The notes: generated by a model from the letters alone, not told the origin. 45,337 nt of DNA from CAWUIO01 sp963922455 (GCA_963922455.1 CAWUIO010000051.1:1-45337); one strand, 5' to 3'; positions 17,001-25,377 are shown, counted from the stretch's first letter. Numbers and translations are program-made.

Positions 17001-17588
17001 TACCCAGACAAATCCCGCCTGATCTTGGATAAGGCAGTTTACTTGACGATTGGCCAGGGTATCGCCAGCGCTATCTTGGGAGGTATAGTGTTTAATTTTA
17101 CCCGTTAGCGGGTTTAAGACATCCAAACCTTGCTGGCCCCCGATCCAAATCATTTGGGATTGGTCTACCAGGATGGTATTCAGGTTGTCCCCACTAATCG
17201 AATTTTCCAGGCGTGGGGTATGTAAGTAATGCCGAAACTCTTGTTTAGCAATATCAAAGGCATTCAGTCCTTTATTGGTAGCCACCCAGATAGTGCCCGA
17301 ATGGTCCTGTTTGAGATCTTTAACCCAATTATCACTCAAGGTGCTAGAATCTACGGGATCTTTTTTATGTACCAAGACTTCATGACCATCATAGCGGTTG
17401 AGCCCATCTTGGGTACCAAACCACATAAAGCCCCGGCGATCTTGCAAAATACAATATACCGAGCTCTGAGATAATCCTTCTTGTAGGCTGAGGTGGTCAA
17501 AATCAAGATCCTGTTCTTGGGCTTGGAGTGATAGCCCTAAGCTACATAGTATGCCTATGTAGCAACAAAATAGTGTGTGCTTTACCAT
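14100..17588 (-). CDS. Two-component regulator-propeller sensor histidine kinase
   Basis: A 1162-aa protein. Signal peptide (1-23, ending LSLQAQ), then about a dozen two-component regulator propeller blades (pattern GxxxxxxIWxGTxGGGLNRF, to about 690) forming the periplasmic sensor, a Y_Y_Y domain (about 735-815), a transmembrane helix (about 820-845), a coiled coil, a HisKA domain with phospho-acceptor His in GIAHEINNP, and an HATPase_c domain with NAGQAI, DDGAGMP and GTGLGLS. Unlike the classic Bacteroides hybrids for polysaccharide use, it has no receiver or AraC output domain, and no SusC/SusD genes lie nearby, so its response regulator is elsewhere. The upstream spacer is about 190 bp, from a divergent DUF427 gene. 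Confidence 0.95.
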   Translation of the reverse strand: MVKHTLFCCYIGILCSLGLSLQAQEQDLDFDHLSLQEGLSQSSVYCILQDRRGFMWFGTQDGLNRYDGHEVLVHKKDPVDSSTLSDNWVKDLKQDHSGTIWVATNKGLNAFDIAKQEFRHYLHTPRLENSISGDNLNTILVDQSQMIWIGGQQGLDVLNPLTGKIKHYTSQDSAGDTLANRQVNCLIQDQAGFVWVGTEGGLSRIEPQSGAIQNFLPGIQENIGLRDPSVNVLYEDKGGNLWIGTDNGLHRFNREKDLIETFAFEDSLADTHINALFQDDRGMYWIATQKVGLHRFNPQGNTFSYYITDSQDPRSLSVNTLYTLYGDRDGSIWVGTYTGGVDKLDLNRKKFARYYQEEGKESTLSSNNVRAAFEDHRGDLWIGTYGGGLNRLNAQTGKFTSFTHDAQDTNSINSNDILRIYEDRSHTMWVGTRNGGLNRFSNQERKDQIQFKRYRPNPSNSRDPFTVNSDQVRTILEDKQGKIWIGTYGGGLNYFNPKTETFTFYRHDEEDSTSISGDIVYALAQDESGTLWVGTRGGGLNRFVPESGTFIRYLHNDLDTSSLSNNIVMSILEDQKNRIWIGTYGGGINLFDPESRTFKRFSEKDGLPNDVAYGLVEDPDGNIWLSTNKGISRFHPDSLLNSNDPAQNGIFHNYDKEDGLQDDEFNGGAYGYGEVTQMIYFGGIKGLNAFRSDRIQFNNTPPKTFITDFQIFNESLKIGSTSVLNQDITLSNQIDLDYTHSVFSIEFAALNYKRSSKNRYKYRLRGFNKNEAWNYTGADRRFVTYTNLYPGTYTFQVQGANNDGVWGPVRSLTIVIQPPFWMTWWFRTLAVLTILASAYAFYRYRVNRIQQRKEELENEVQRQTAQINQQKEEIQATLDNLKETQGQLLQADKMASLGQLTAGIAHEINNPVNFVYAGINSLKANIDDLKEVLEAYESISQENISDKLPEIQDLKEDIEFEEVLEEMDELADSIKRGAERTTEIVKGLRTFSRLDEDDAKMADVHENLDATLSILRNQLKNRVELIKEYGEIPQIECYPGKLNQVFMNILSNAGQAISGKGNIRIKTEMAKPEQFTDHLAYLDKSRDWVRIGIKDDGAGMPEDVKKRIFEPFFTTKEVGKGTGLGLSITHSIIEKHQGSIDVQSVLGEGTEFFIYLPTRLDQ

Positions 17589-17782
17589 GGAATTTGATCA
17601 ATTCTGAAGTAAATTCTGATTTATAAAATTTTACGAAGGATTCCTAAAAAAAATTTAAGCATTTCCGGCTTAGCCTTCACGGGTATTAATCGCTTGAGCT
17701 TGGGAATTGTTAGTCTCCAAATGAAGTTCTATGAACGTATACACTTTTGAAGAATATTTTTTATTACAATCAAGTAAAGCTT

Positions 17783-18067
17783 ATGAAAGCAGTTTGGAAT
17801 GGGCATGTCATTGCCCAAAGCAATGAGACAGTTGAGCTAGAAGGTAATCATTACTTTCCGCCCAATTCAATCAACCGTGATTTTATTGTGGATAGCGGGA
17901 AGCAGACAACCTGCCCTTGGAAAGGGGAAGCTTCTTATTATAGCTTACAGATAGATAATGAAATAAATAAAGATGCGGCTTGGTATTATCCTAGCCCCAA
18001 AGATGCGGCTTCTCAGATCAAAGATTACGTTGCCTTTTGGAAAGGCGTTGAAATCCAAAATGATTAA
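17783..18067 (+). CDS. DUF427 family protein
   Basis: 94 aa from the ATG at 17783; the upstream TTG frame start would add residues outside the family. DUF427 hallmarks are present: MKAVWNGHVIAQS, HYFPP, CPWKGEASYYSL and AAWYYPSPK...IKDYVAFW. The family is small, cytoplasmic and of unknown biochemical role. Length is typical. It is monocistronic and ends at a strong terminator (18080-18117). Confidence 0.9.
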   Translation: MKAVWNGHVIAQSNETVELEGNHYFPPNSINRDFIVDSGKQTTCPWKGEASYYSLQIDNEINKDAAWYYPSPKDAASQIKDYVAFWKGVEIQND

Positions 18068-18079
18068 TTAAAAACCTAA

Positions 18080-18117
18080 ACAAGCTTCTGTTTCAGTACA
18101 GAAGCTTGTATTTTTTT
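18080..18117 (+). terminator. Rho-independent terminator after DUF427 gene
   Basis: Stem ACAAGCTTCTGT/ACAGAAGCTTGT (12 bp) with a 6-nt loop, followed by ATTTTTTT. Confidence 0.9.
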
Positions 18118-18138
18118 AGCTTAGTATGAAAATAGGAA

Positions 18139-18268
18139 GGGGCTTCCCGGCGCTATGTAGTCACTGCCCTTATTCCTAAACTGGCTGATGCGCCGGTCGG
18201 GCTCTCGCTACTCGCCGGCTCACCCGCAATCCGGCGGCGGGCTCAAACATGCGCTCCATCCCTAAGCC
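18139..18268 (-). repeat. Dispersed structured repeat, copy 4
   Basis: Minus orientation. Blocks GGCTTAGGGATGGAGC, GTTTGAGC, GGCGAGTAGCGAGAGCCCGACC. Terminal stem CCGGCGC/GCGCCGG, a covariant of the usual CCCGCGC/GCGCGGG. It lies between convergent genes. Confidence 0.85.
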
Positions 18269-18275
18269 AACTTAT

Positions 18276-19916
18276 CTAAGCAATTACATCCTTAGGAGAA
18301 GTAGAAGGCACGGGGGGGCCTGAGAGTTGGGTATCATCTAGGAAGGGATTGGAGAAAACCTCGGCCATTTCTGGTCTTAAAAGACGGTAGCGTTGTTTTT
18401 TCCAGAAAGTAACTTTGTCTCCAAACATGCGTTCGGAAAGCCCCGGAAATTTCCAGTCGGCATTTTTGGCCCAGTGCATGGTAAAATCAATCCCCGCATC
18501 GAGCAATTTTTGCATCATTTCCCTTAAAAAATCTTGCAGTTTTATCATCTTGGGGTTTACCTCTTCATCCCATTGGAGTCCGTCCATTTCCACAATACAG
18601 GTCACCGGGTACTTGGTAAAAGCCAAAGCGGCACTGGAACCTTTTACAAACCGCAAGGCAAATGCACCTGGGACAGGTCCTTTTTCATTGGCCACCTCAA
18701 TGAGTAAATCCAACACGTTTACAGAGTCCCGATGATCAACCCCAAAAGATATGGCAAAGGCTTTGCCTTGGTATTCGGCATCCCAAAAAATCTCCCCCAG
18801 GGTACCTTGGGTATCCTCGCCTTCTGTGGGGAATAACTCACCTTGCAAAAGTTTGATTAATTTAGGGATGTCATAATTATACTCGGCCGCAATTTTCTCA
18901 AACCACACTACCAGGCAATGGTGTAATCCTTTACCAATATATTTCATGGGCCGAGGATAGGTGCCTCGCCCCGGATAGGGATGTTTGTACATAAATTCCA
19001 CCAGGTACTTCTCTCCTTCTTTTCTTTCCTTTCTCAGGTCTTTTTTCGTTTTGTAAGGATTGATAAATACCTTGTAATGATACGGAGTCGGATCATCGCC
19101 TGGGAATTCAATATCTAATCCCATACCTGGTAATTTACTGAAATCCAAGGTAGTAGACAAAGCCCTAGCATCTTCGGCCATGATATTCCGAACGTAGCGT
19201 TTGATAAGGTAAACCGGTTCTGCTTTGATCACCAGGCCGTGTATAAACCCAAATGCTCCCAAGCCCACCAGGGCAGCGTGAAACAAATCGTCATCCCGGA
19301 TCACCCGCGCCTTGATTTTTTGGGCAAAAGAATCACTTAAAACGGGCTGAGAACTCCTCTCAATGTACACAATATCTTCGGGGCGGGGGCCCACAATCAA
19401 GTTTAAGCCCAACACACTATCGTGTATAGCCCCTGTACGGAGAGCAGACCCGTGAACCCCGGTCGAAATGGCTCCCGCTATAGACTGTTGGTTACTTGCC
19501 CCGGAGGTTTGCAAAGACATTCCTCTTTCCTCGAGGTAATTAGTGATTTCTTTGATCATATTCCCGCATTCAAAGAAAAAGAGTTCTTGGTGATCAAGCG
19601 TGCTTACCGTATGCATGTCGGCCGGGGTAATACTCATTTTGATGTTAAGGTCATAGTTTCTTTGCATTCTTTGAGGGTGATGGGCTATATGCGATAGAGA
19701 CCAAATATTCCCCTGAGCCCGGAAGCCTTTCTTCTGGTCAAGACATTCTTGCAAAAGTCTTTGAATTTCCGAAGCTGCGTCCTTGTAAAGATCTAATAAA
19801 GGGGCCCCACTACCGTGAAAAGTTTCCAAGATTTCTTCTGAGGGATAGGGACCATTAAAATGGAAGGTATACCACTTGTCTACCAATTTGCTACTGGTTC
19901 GGGCTTTTGTATGCAT
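18276..19916 (-). CDS. FAD-binding oxidoreductase, aldonolactone/alditol oxidase type
   Basis: A 546-aa flavoenzyme with an FAD_binding_4 (vanillyl-alcohol oxidase fold) domain: FRAQGNIWSLS (about 64-75), ECGNMIKEI, and SGASNQQSIAGAISTGVHGS (about 138-157), the FAD pyrophosphate-binding part. The C-terminal half resembles D-arabinono-lactone/alditol oxidases, including a late HWAKNADW motif. There is no covalent-flavin His pattern that I can be sure of. No signal peptide. The substrate cannot be told from sequence. The small lipoprotein gene ends 16 bp upstream of this start, so the two may form an operon. Confidence 0.85.
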   Translation of the reverse strand: MHTKARTSSKLVDKWYTFHFNGPYPSEEILETFHGSGAPLLDLYKDAASEIQRLLQECLDQKKGFRAQGNIWSLSHIAHHPQRMQRNYDLNIKMSITPADMHTVSTLDHQELFFFECGNMIKEITNYLEERGMSLQTSGASNQQSIAGAISTGVHGSALRTGAIHDSVLGLNLIVGPRPEDIVYIERSSQPVLSDSFAQKIKARVIRDDDLFHAALVGLGAFGFIHGLVIKAEPVYLIKRYVRNIMAEDARALSTTLDFSKLPGMGLDIEFPGDDPTPYHYKVFINPYKTKKDLRKERKEGEKYLVEFMYKHPYPGRGTYPRPMKYIGKGLHHCLVVWFEKIAAEYNYDIPKLIKLLQGELFPTEGEDTQGTLGEIFWDAEYQGKAFAISFGVDHRDSVNVLDLLIEVANEKGPVPGAFALRFVKGSSAALAFTKYPVTCIVEMDGLQWDEEVNPKMIKLQDFLREMMQKLLDAGIDFTMHWAKNADWKFPGLSERMFGDKVTFWKKQRYRLLRPEMAEVFSNPFLDDTQLSGPPVPSTSPKDVIA

Positions 19917-19932
19917 GGTTTTGATTTGTTTA

Positions 19933-20322
19933 TTAGTTGGATGCTCTTTCTTTTTTAATACTTACTACTTTTATATTGGCTTTTTTGACAGCCCCAAAGG
20001 TGATGATATTGAGCAAAACCATACCCAAGCTGACCCGGTATTCTACGCTGTAATAGCCATTCCCTCGAGTAGACGCTTGAGCCGTATCTATAATTTCAAA
20101 ATCATTAAAAACCGCGGGGATTGCTTTTACATTCTTCTTAAATACCCTTACTTTTTTGCCACTATAAAAGTCATTGCTCGTAGAATCTGATTGCTCCGCA
20201 ACCGCATCAGCATAGCGTATCCGGATGGAGTAACACGATTGTAAACTAGGCAATATAAGAAAGGTGATAAGTATAGCTACCAGGAGAGGACGCACACGAT
20301 AAAATAATAAATGGGCTTGCAT
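19933..20322 (-). CDS. Small lipoprotein, Bor-like
   Basis: 129 aa from the ATG at 20320-20322, giving a lipoprotein signal (LITFLILPSLQSC). The mature part has FYSGKKVRVFKKNVKAIPAV and VLLNIITFGAVKKANIKVVS. This layout recalls Bor-type lipoproteins (a short domain ending in a conserved 'N.LT.G...' strand), but the match is weak. Role unknown. It lies just upstream of the FAD oxidoreductase on the same strand. Confidence 0.6.
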   Translation of the reverse strand: MQAHLLFYRVRPLLVAILITFLILPSLQSCYSIRIRYADAVAEQSDSTSNDFYSGKKVRVFKKNVKAIPAVFNDFEIIDTAQASTRGNGYYSVEYRVSLGMVLLNIITFGAVKKANIKVVSIKKERASN

Positions 20323-20527
20323 AGACTTCTTATTTACATGATATGTGTTTTGACCCAACACAAAATGTTGAGTTCATTATCTATGATAATTTATGTAAAT
20401 AAAAATAGCTTCTCTACCATTTTTAAGACTTAAGCCTTGTAAAAGCCGATATTTTACCTTGCGAATACGATTTATGATAATTTATAAGCAGGTGGGAAGA
20501 TGGCTTTGGCCAAAAAATGTAAACTCA

Positions 20528-21958
20528 TTATTTTTTTATTTCCAAGCGCTCGTATGTTGAGCCCAAACTTAAGGGATCTGTATTTTGTCCTTTGAGGTGT
20601 TTATCAAAAAATGCCAATACCAATTCCCGGGTGATGGCAATAGCCTCCTCCGGGTCAATACTACCCGCCTGGTTTAAGGCCCGAACCGGAATCATAAACG
20701 GAATATCCATAAAATTACTATGGCCCGACTCCCGAATCAATGCTTTATAAAAAACGGCTTGACTTTTATGGATGTAGGCGTGTTGGTTTAAATTTTCGTG
20801 CTCGGGGGGCCAATCAGACGAAATAAAAAGAAAGGGCTGTTGAAAGCTTGTATCTACTATTTGCCCCCATTGTACCCCATCTAGGTTAACGCCTGCCTTT
20901 AAACGGGCATCTCGTAGAAGAGCTTCTCCCGCCGCCCCTCCTCCCCGAGAATGTCCTATCACGCCTATTTTGGATAGGTCTAATTTACCTGCCAAAAAGC
21001 CCGTTTGCTTGTAATCTTCCAATTTGTCTACTATATCCAGTATGTCCAGGGCCCATCGCTCTATCATATCCCTCACAAAATAGCTTCTGAGGGCCTCACT
21101 TACGACTGTATGTCGTTTTTCAAAGCTGAGGTCTTGATTAAATGACTCGATAGCCGCTTGTATTTTTTCCCAAGAACCTGCTTCAATCTTTCGGGCATAG
21201 TCCATATCAAAGTACTTAACCGAGCCATCGGGAAAGGTACTGCCTGTACTTTCATAGGTATGATTGATGGCCAGGACTACATAGCCCTGACTGGCCAGCT
21301 CTGATAGTAGGGCGTAATAGCCATTGGCTTTACTGTGATACCCATGCGAAAAAATTAAGACCGGGAATTTCTCATCGACAAGGGGCACATCCCGGTATAC
21401 CTTGGTTTTCACTTTATCCAAATAATTCAGCATAGCTGGGGGGAGGCCATACTTCTGGGCAAACCCTGATCTTCCCCCATAATCTCCGTAGCGATCTTCT
21501 ACCGGGCCAGTCTCCGGGCTTGGGTACCAGACTTTGATCATAAAATTACGCGTTTCTGAGTTATCCGCAGAGATCACTTCATCTCTATCACTTTTGAGCC
21601 ATAGGTCTTGTGTCCCTACTTGATAAGGTCCTAGCGTGGGGGGCAATTTAAAAACCGGGAAGAGAAGAGGTAAACAAGCGGAAAGGCCTAGTATAATAAG
21701 TGAAGCCAGGTACCCTAATACCTTCAGGAATATAGAAAATCGAGGCTTTCTCTTTCTCAAAATAAGCAGGATCGCTAAGAAAAAAAGCAGATAGGCGGGC
21801 AACATCTGCCAGCGATACCCTTCCCATAGCAAGTGTAAGACCAGCAAAAGACTCAATAAGCTCACTCCTACCACAGGATTTCTGTTCTGAGGGAGAACTT
21901 GATAAAATAAAACTACACAAGCGGAAATTAGAATAAGGAGTATCTCAAAAAGCTGCAT
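20528..21958 (-). CDS. Membrane alpha/beta hydrolase, PAF-acetylhydrolase-like
   Basis: A 476-aa protein with about four N-terminal transmembrane helices (1-105) and a C-terminal alpha/beta hydrolase domain similar to platelet-activating-factor acetylhydrolase, plasma type (PAF-AH_p_II). The oxyanion strand is LIFSHGYHSK (about 201-210) and the nucleophile elbow is GHSRGG with Ser337. The acid and histidine are likely in FISSDWPP and ESGHSNFMD. The domain is predicted to act outside the cytoplasm or at the membrane on lipid esters; substrate unproven. It is monocistronic. Confidence 0.85.
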   Translation of the reverse strand: MQLFEILLILISACVVLFYQVLPQNRNPVVGVSLLSLLLVLHLLWEGYRWQMLPAYLLFFLAILLILRKRKPRFSIFLKVLGYLASLIILGLSACLPLLFPVFKLPPTLGPYQVGTQDLWLKSDRDEVISADNSETRNFMIKVWYPSPETGPVEDRYGDYGGRSGFAQKYGLPPAMLNYLDKVKTKVYRDVPLVDEKFPVLIFSHGYHSKANGYYALLSELASQGYVVLAINHTYESTGSTFPDGSVKYFDMDYARKIEAGSWEKIQAAIESFNQDLSFEKRHTVVSEALRSYFVRDMIERWALDILDIVDKLEDYKQTGFLAGKLDLSKIGVIGHSRGGGAAGEALLRDARLKAGVNLDGVQWGQIVDTSFQQPFLFISSDWPPEHENLNQHAYIHKSQAVFYKALIRESGHSNFMDIPFMIPVRALNQAGSIDPEEAIAITRELVLAFFDKHLKGQNTDPLSLGSTYERLEIKK

Positions 21959-21994
21959 GGCAATTCATACGGGTAAGCTTTAACGTATAAATAA

Positions 21995-22027
21995 AAAAGA
22001 AGCCTTAGAATCATTAAGGCTTCTTTT
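21995..22027 (-). terminator. Terminator of the barrel gene
   Basis: A perfect 13-bp stem AAAAGAAGCCTTA/TAAGGCTTCTTTT. It is T-rich on both strands, so it could work both ways, and sits 14 bp past the stop at 22041. Confidence 0.85.
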
Positions 22028-22040
22028 CTCTAGCAAATTA

Positions 22041-22601
22041 CTAATAATCTCGCCTTGCTCCAATATCAAACCCTAGTCGGTAGGAAAAAAAACTTCCAAC
22101 ATCGATTATATGATACGATAGCTCAAAGTCAAATTTTCCATTTACAAAACCAAACCTTGGGGCAAAGCCAAATTCTGTACGCGATTGCCCATCGACAAAA
22201 CCTAGTCCTTGATCTTGGTAGTCAAAGTTTGTTCCCTTAATAAGATAAGCGCCGGCACTTGCCCCCAGATAGGGGCTGAATTTTCTATCTAGAAAGATAT
22301 ATTTTCCAAAAGCTGTTACGGGAATCATGGTATAAAAGTCAACCGCCTCTTCTAGAAAATTCGACAAATCGCCAGCGGAAAACCCCATAAGCCCACTATT
22401 CAATCCAACAGATATTTTATTAGATATAATGTACTTAGGCTCTATATATAGGCCGGCGCCTAAATCGGCAAATAGGTCAAAATCTCCGGTGGGTATCCCT
22501 CCTTGGATACCTAGCCCAATCCCAAACTGAGCAAAAGTTGCTTGGCTACCGGAAACGATAAATAGAAAACAAAGGGTGCTAATTTTAAGAAAGTTGTTCA
22601 T
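22041..22601 (-). CDS. Outer-membrane beta-barrel protein
   Basis: 186 aa with a signal peptide (ISTLCFLFIVSGSQATFAQ) and alternating hydrophobic strands rich in Gly and aromatic residues (GIGLGIQGGIPTGDF, SPYLGASAGAYLI, FSYRLGFDIGARRDY), typical of small OMP_b-brl barrels of eight strands. C-terminal residue is Tyr, not Phe. Function unknown. It has its own terminator and is flanked by a repeat-containing spacer upstream. Confidence 0.8.
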   Translation of the reverse strand: MNNFLKISTLCFLFIVSGSQATFAQFGIGLGIQGGIPTGDFDLFADLGAGLYIEPKYIISNKISVGLNSGLMGFSAGDLSNFLEEAVDFYTMIPVTAFGKYIFLDRKFSPYLGASAGAYLIKGTNFDYQDQGLGFVDGQSRTEFGFAPRFGFVNGKFDFELSYHIIDVGSFFSYRLGFDIGARRDY

Positions 22602-22798
22602 AGGAATTACATTATGAATAGTTGAAAAATGGTTTTACTAGGTAAACAAGCCCTTAAATGACTTATTTATTTTAACAAAACACTAAAATTAAATTCATAA
22701 TGTTTTAATTCCAAACGTTCTGGCAAAATCCTCTATACTCTCTGTAACCCTGAGTTTAGCTTAGTTTCTTTTCTAAACTGGGTATACAAGGCAAGCTA

Positions 22799-22930
22799 GG
22801 GGCTTCCCCGCGCCATGATGGAAGGTACCCATGAGAACATCTTACTTCCGCGCGGGTCGGGCTGTCACTACTCGATGCCTCTCCCCGCCAGGCCAACACG
22901 AGCTCAAACAGGCCGTTCCATCCCTAAGCC
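22799..22930 (-). repeat. Dispersed structured repeat, copy 5
   Basis: Minus orientation. Blocks GGCTTAGGGATGGAACGGCC, TTTGAGCTCGTG, CGAGTAGTGACAGCCCGACC. Terminal stem CCCGCGC/GCGCGGG. It occupies most of the 383-bp spacer 22602-22984; the remainder is AT-rich and holds nothing else I can see. Confidence 0.85.
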
Positions 22931-22984
22931 ATTTAAAATCAATAGATTAACAAGAAAAACTTAATTTAAGGATAGTCTAGCGTA

Positions 22985-23617
22985 CTAAGAGGTGTGCGAT
23001 TCTTCAAACATTTCGTTGAAAATACGTTGGAAATGCTCTTTGGGCATAGCTAAGACCTGGGCCATTTCTTGAATAAACGCCATTTCCGACTCATCAAAAT
23101 TTCCGTCTGAAACGGCTACCGAAATCGCACATTTAATGATCAATTCCTTGCCGTGATCATTCAAGGTGGGGGCCATACCTTTGAGATAGGTTGAGATGTC
23201 TTCAGGGTTGCTTTGTACTTGACGAACATAATCTTCTAGTTCGGCCCGGGTAATATCGTGGTGGCTAAACTTATTGACTATGTTTAAAACCGCCACCATT
23301 TCATCTTCGTGAATTTCTCCGTCGGCCAGCATAATCAACACCATGCTGTGCTTCATGGCCTTTTCATACTCAGATAAAAAGGCATCGGAGGTTTGGCTTT
23401 GCTGGTATTCTAATACCTTGGGGATGAAAGTCCCCTTGCAGGTTTGGCACTCTACATACTCGCCTAACTTACGGATAGGAATAATGGGGATAAAATAAAG
23501 GGTAAAAAATAAGCGTACTTTTTTAAACTTGTAAGGCTTAGATACATTACACTGCGGGCAACTAAATTCGCCTTTTTGAATAGTAGATTTTACGCCCCGA
23601 GTTCCGAAAATAATCAT
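22985..23617 (-). CDS. Zinc-ribbon TerB/DjlA-N-like protein
   Basis: A 210-aa protein. A zinc ribbon at the N-terminus (CPQC...CQTC, about 20-60), interrupted by a hydrophobic stretch LFFTLYFIPIIPI that may be a short membrane hairpin, followed by a TerB-like helical domain (about 85-205) with the repeated acidic motif LADGEIHEDEM and VSDGNFDESEM. TerB domains are found in tellurite-resistance and membrane-stress settings; a metal-dependent role is plausible but not shown. No other ter genes are nearby. Confidence 0.75.
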   Translation of the reverse strand: MIIFGTRGVKSTIQKGEFSCPQCNVSKPYKFKKVRLFFTLYFIPIIPIRKLGEYVECQTCKGTFIPKVLEYQQSQTSDAFLSEYEKAMKHSMVLIMLADGEIHEDEMVAVLNIVNKFSHHDITRAELEDYVRQVQSNPEDISTYLKGMAPTLNDHGKELIIKCAISVAVSDGNFDESEMAFIQEMAQVLAMPKEHFQRIFNEMFEESHTS

Positions 23618-23736
23618 AATCTTGTGTTGTTTGTTTGGTTTAATTGAGAACCTCTACGATATACTCCATCCTGGGTATTTCATTTCGGGTTTTCAGGTAT
23701 TTTTTCTGCGTTTTTTTCAAAAATGTGTGATGGGCT

Positions 23737-24903
23737 TTAAAAATAGATTCTGAGGAGATCTCTTTCTTCTGGACTTGGGCTTTTGGGGTTGATTTTCTGG
23801 AGTTTAGTGAGCACTTCTTGGTAGCGGGTATTACTTTTCAATTCCGGTAATTGGGTCTTATCGAATAATTCTTGATAATACTGCATCACTTCAGTACTCA
23901 TACCTCCATATGACTCAAATAATGTATTGACGGTATGGGTGATAATGGGCTCTTCTAAGTATCGGTAGGTGCTGCCATTTCCGGTAATCAGTGACGCATC
24001 GTTACGCATAAAATCACACATTTGGTTAATGGGGGCATAATTACTCACATAATTGTGCAATCGCTCGTGAACTAAGGTTTGCAACAAGCCATCCCGGAGG
24101 AAGCGGATATGCGCATCCGCTTTTGCAAGGCTTGGATACATGGGTATACCTCCGGTGTATACCCCTCCATTTCTTAGCGTTTCTTTATGAAAGAAAATTA
24201 CGTGTACATTCTTATCGGCTAGCCAGCTATTGCTTATCGGGTCTACGTGCTGGGGGCTAAAATAGCTAGTGGTGGCATTGGATGCCTTCTTGGGGTTTTC
24301 GTGAATGGAGACTACAAAATAAGGGTTGGCATTGTATACCCCAGGGTTTGACTTATCCTTTACTATCTGAGGGTTTTCTCGCGGATCTAGGGCTGTGTTT
24401 AAAAATAGTGCCTCATATATCTCGGGGTATTTGTACTGTAAAATTATGAAAGACCGTATAATACTGTACACGTGCAATTGATCTTCATAGGAGTTATACG
24501 TGGTGAGCAGGGTGAGATTGCCGTACTGGAAAATATTGCGGGGGCCGTCGGCATCCGCATACAGATCGGGCTGGGAAGTAAACAGTTCACTGTCTGTAAC
24601 GATTCCCGTTTTTTTGAAATCAAGGTAGCCATAATAAGCCAGCTTTTTTAAGTTTATAGGAGTCACAATTTCAGCTACAGGTGTACTCTTTTGTTTTTGA
24701 ATAACCCTCGCAATTTGACGGTCTATTTCTTGTGTACTTAGGTTGGCTTGATCAAAATCCTGGGAAGTTTTGATCCACTTCAGTACCTCTGTATTGGGGA
24801 GTAGGGTTTTATTGGTAATTTTTGTCTTTAAATAGGCATTATCTTGGGCATAAGCGCTCAGAGATAGGATAAGGCCCAGAAAAAGGGAGAATAATTGGGG
24901 CAT
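23737..24903 (-). CDS. Secreted HExxH protein, possible zinc metallopeptidase
   Basis: A 388-aa protein with a signal peptide (LFLGLILSLSAYAQ). It contains H279-E-R-L-H283 (LVHERLHNYVSNYA), a zinc-binding HExxH helix, and a further YLEEP about 35 residues on whose Glu could be the third ligand, as in gluzincins. The rest, including YFVVSIHENPKKASN and GGIPMYPSLAKADAHI, is unfamiliar to me. It could be a novel peptidase family or a structural protein carrying the motif by descent. It is monocistronic on the minus strand. Confidence 0.7.
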   Translation of the reverse strand: MPQLFSLFLGLILSLSAYAQDNAYLKTKITNKTLLPNTEVLKWIKTSQDFDQANLSTQEIDRQIARVIQKQKSTPVAEIVTPINLKKLAYYGYLDFKKTGIVTDSELFTSQPDLYADADGPRNIFQYGNLTLLTTYNSYEDQLHVYSIIRSFIILQYKYPEIYEALFLNTALDPRENPQIVKDKSNPGVYNANPYFVVSIHENPKKASNATTSYFSPQHVDPISNSWLADKNVHVIFFHKETLRNGGVYTGGIPMYPSLAKADAHIRFLRDGLLQTLVHERLHNYVSNYAPINQMCDFMRNDASLITGNGSTYRYLEEPIITHTVNTLFESYGGMSTEVMQYYQELFDKTQLPELKSNTRYQEVLTKLQKINPKSPSPEERDLLRIYF

Positions 24904-24990
24904 GAGATTATGTTTTATAATTTGCCCCTAAAATAAACATATAAAACCTTTAGTTTATCTATGGCCCAGTCTTGCTTGTAAAAAAAGTCT

Positions 24991-25120
24991 GGCTTAGGGA
25001 TAGAGCGGCCTGTTTGAGCTCGTGTTGGCCTGGCGGGAAGAGGCAGCGAGTAGCGAAAGCCCGACCCGCGCGGGTACATACTTAGCATTTGGCAATTACT
25101 TCTCTGCGCGGGTAAGCCCC
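24991..25120 (+). repeat. Dispersed structured repeat, copy 6
   Basis: GGCTTAGGGATAGAGCGGCC, TTTGAGCTCGTG, GCAGCGAGTAGCGAAAGC, then stem CCCGCGC/GCGCGGG around a variable loop of about 40 nt, ending GTAAGCCCC. It is among the best-preserved copies. Confidence 0.9.
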
Positions 25121-25171
25121 TCACCTCCCCTCATCTGTTGCCTTTAAAAAAAGATAAAGGAATAACATCGC

Positions 25172-25307
25172 TTAAACCCGGCAATCTTTTTCATCAATCG
25201 GTAAGTCATTGATGCTGGCAAAGCGTGTTTTCATATAGCCATGCTCGTCAAAGTCCCAGTTTTGATTGCCATAGGCGCGGTACCACTGCCCGTATTTATG
25301 GAGCATA
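25172..25307 (-). pseudogene. DUF1348 (SnoaL-like) 3' remnant with frameshift
   Basis: Read on the minus strand, KYGQWYRAYGNQ continues, after a shift of one base, into NWDFDEHGYMKTRFASINDL and a stop. This is the C-terminal end of the DUF1348 family (usual form FRSYGNENWEFDENG..RRRFASIND). The shift lies in a run of five identical bases (25260-25264), one more than needed. The N-terminal two-thirds of the family is missing. It is a decayed gene remnant, or partly a homopolymer sequencing error on top of truncation. Confidence 0.75.
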
Positions 25308-25331
25308 TATATCAAACAACTCCGTAAAAAA

Positions 25332-25359
25332 AGCCCCAAATCACCTAGGGTTTGGGGCT
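25332..25359 (-). terminator. Terminator of the gene at 25378
   Basis: Stem AGCCCCAAA/TTTGGGGCT with a 10-nt loop; on the minus strand it is followed by a run of seven T. Confidence 0.85.
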
Positions 25360-25377
25360 CTTATATTGTATAAAAAA

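Noticed and set aside
20382..20485. A 13-nt direct repeat TATGATAATTTAT at 20382 and 20473
   Set aside because: Short, AT-rich and not symmetric; likely chance in an AT-rich spacer.
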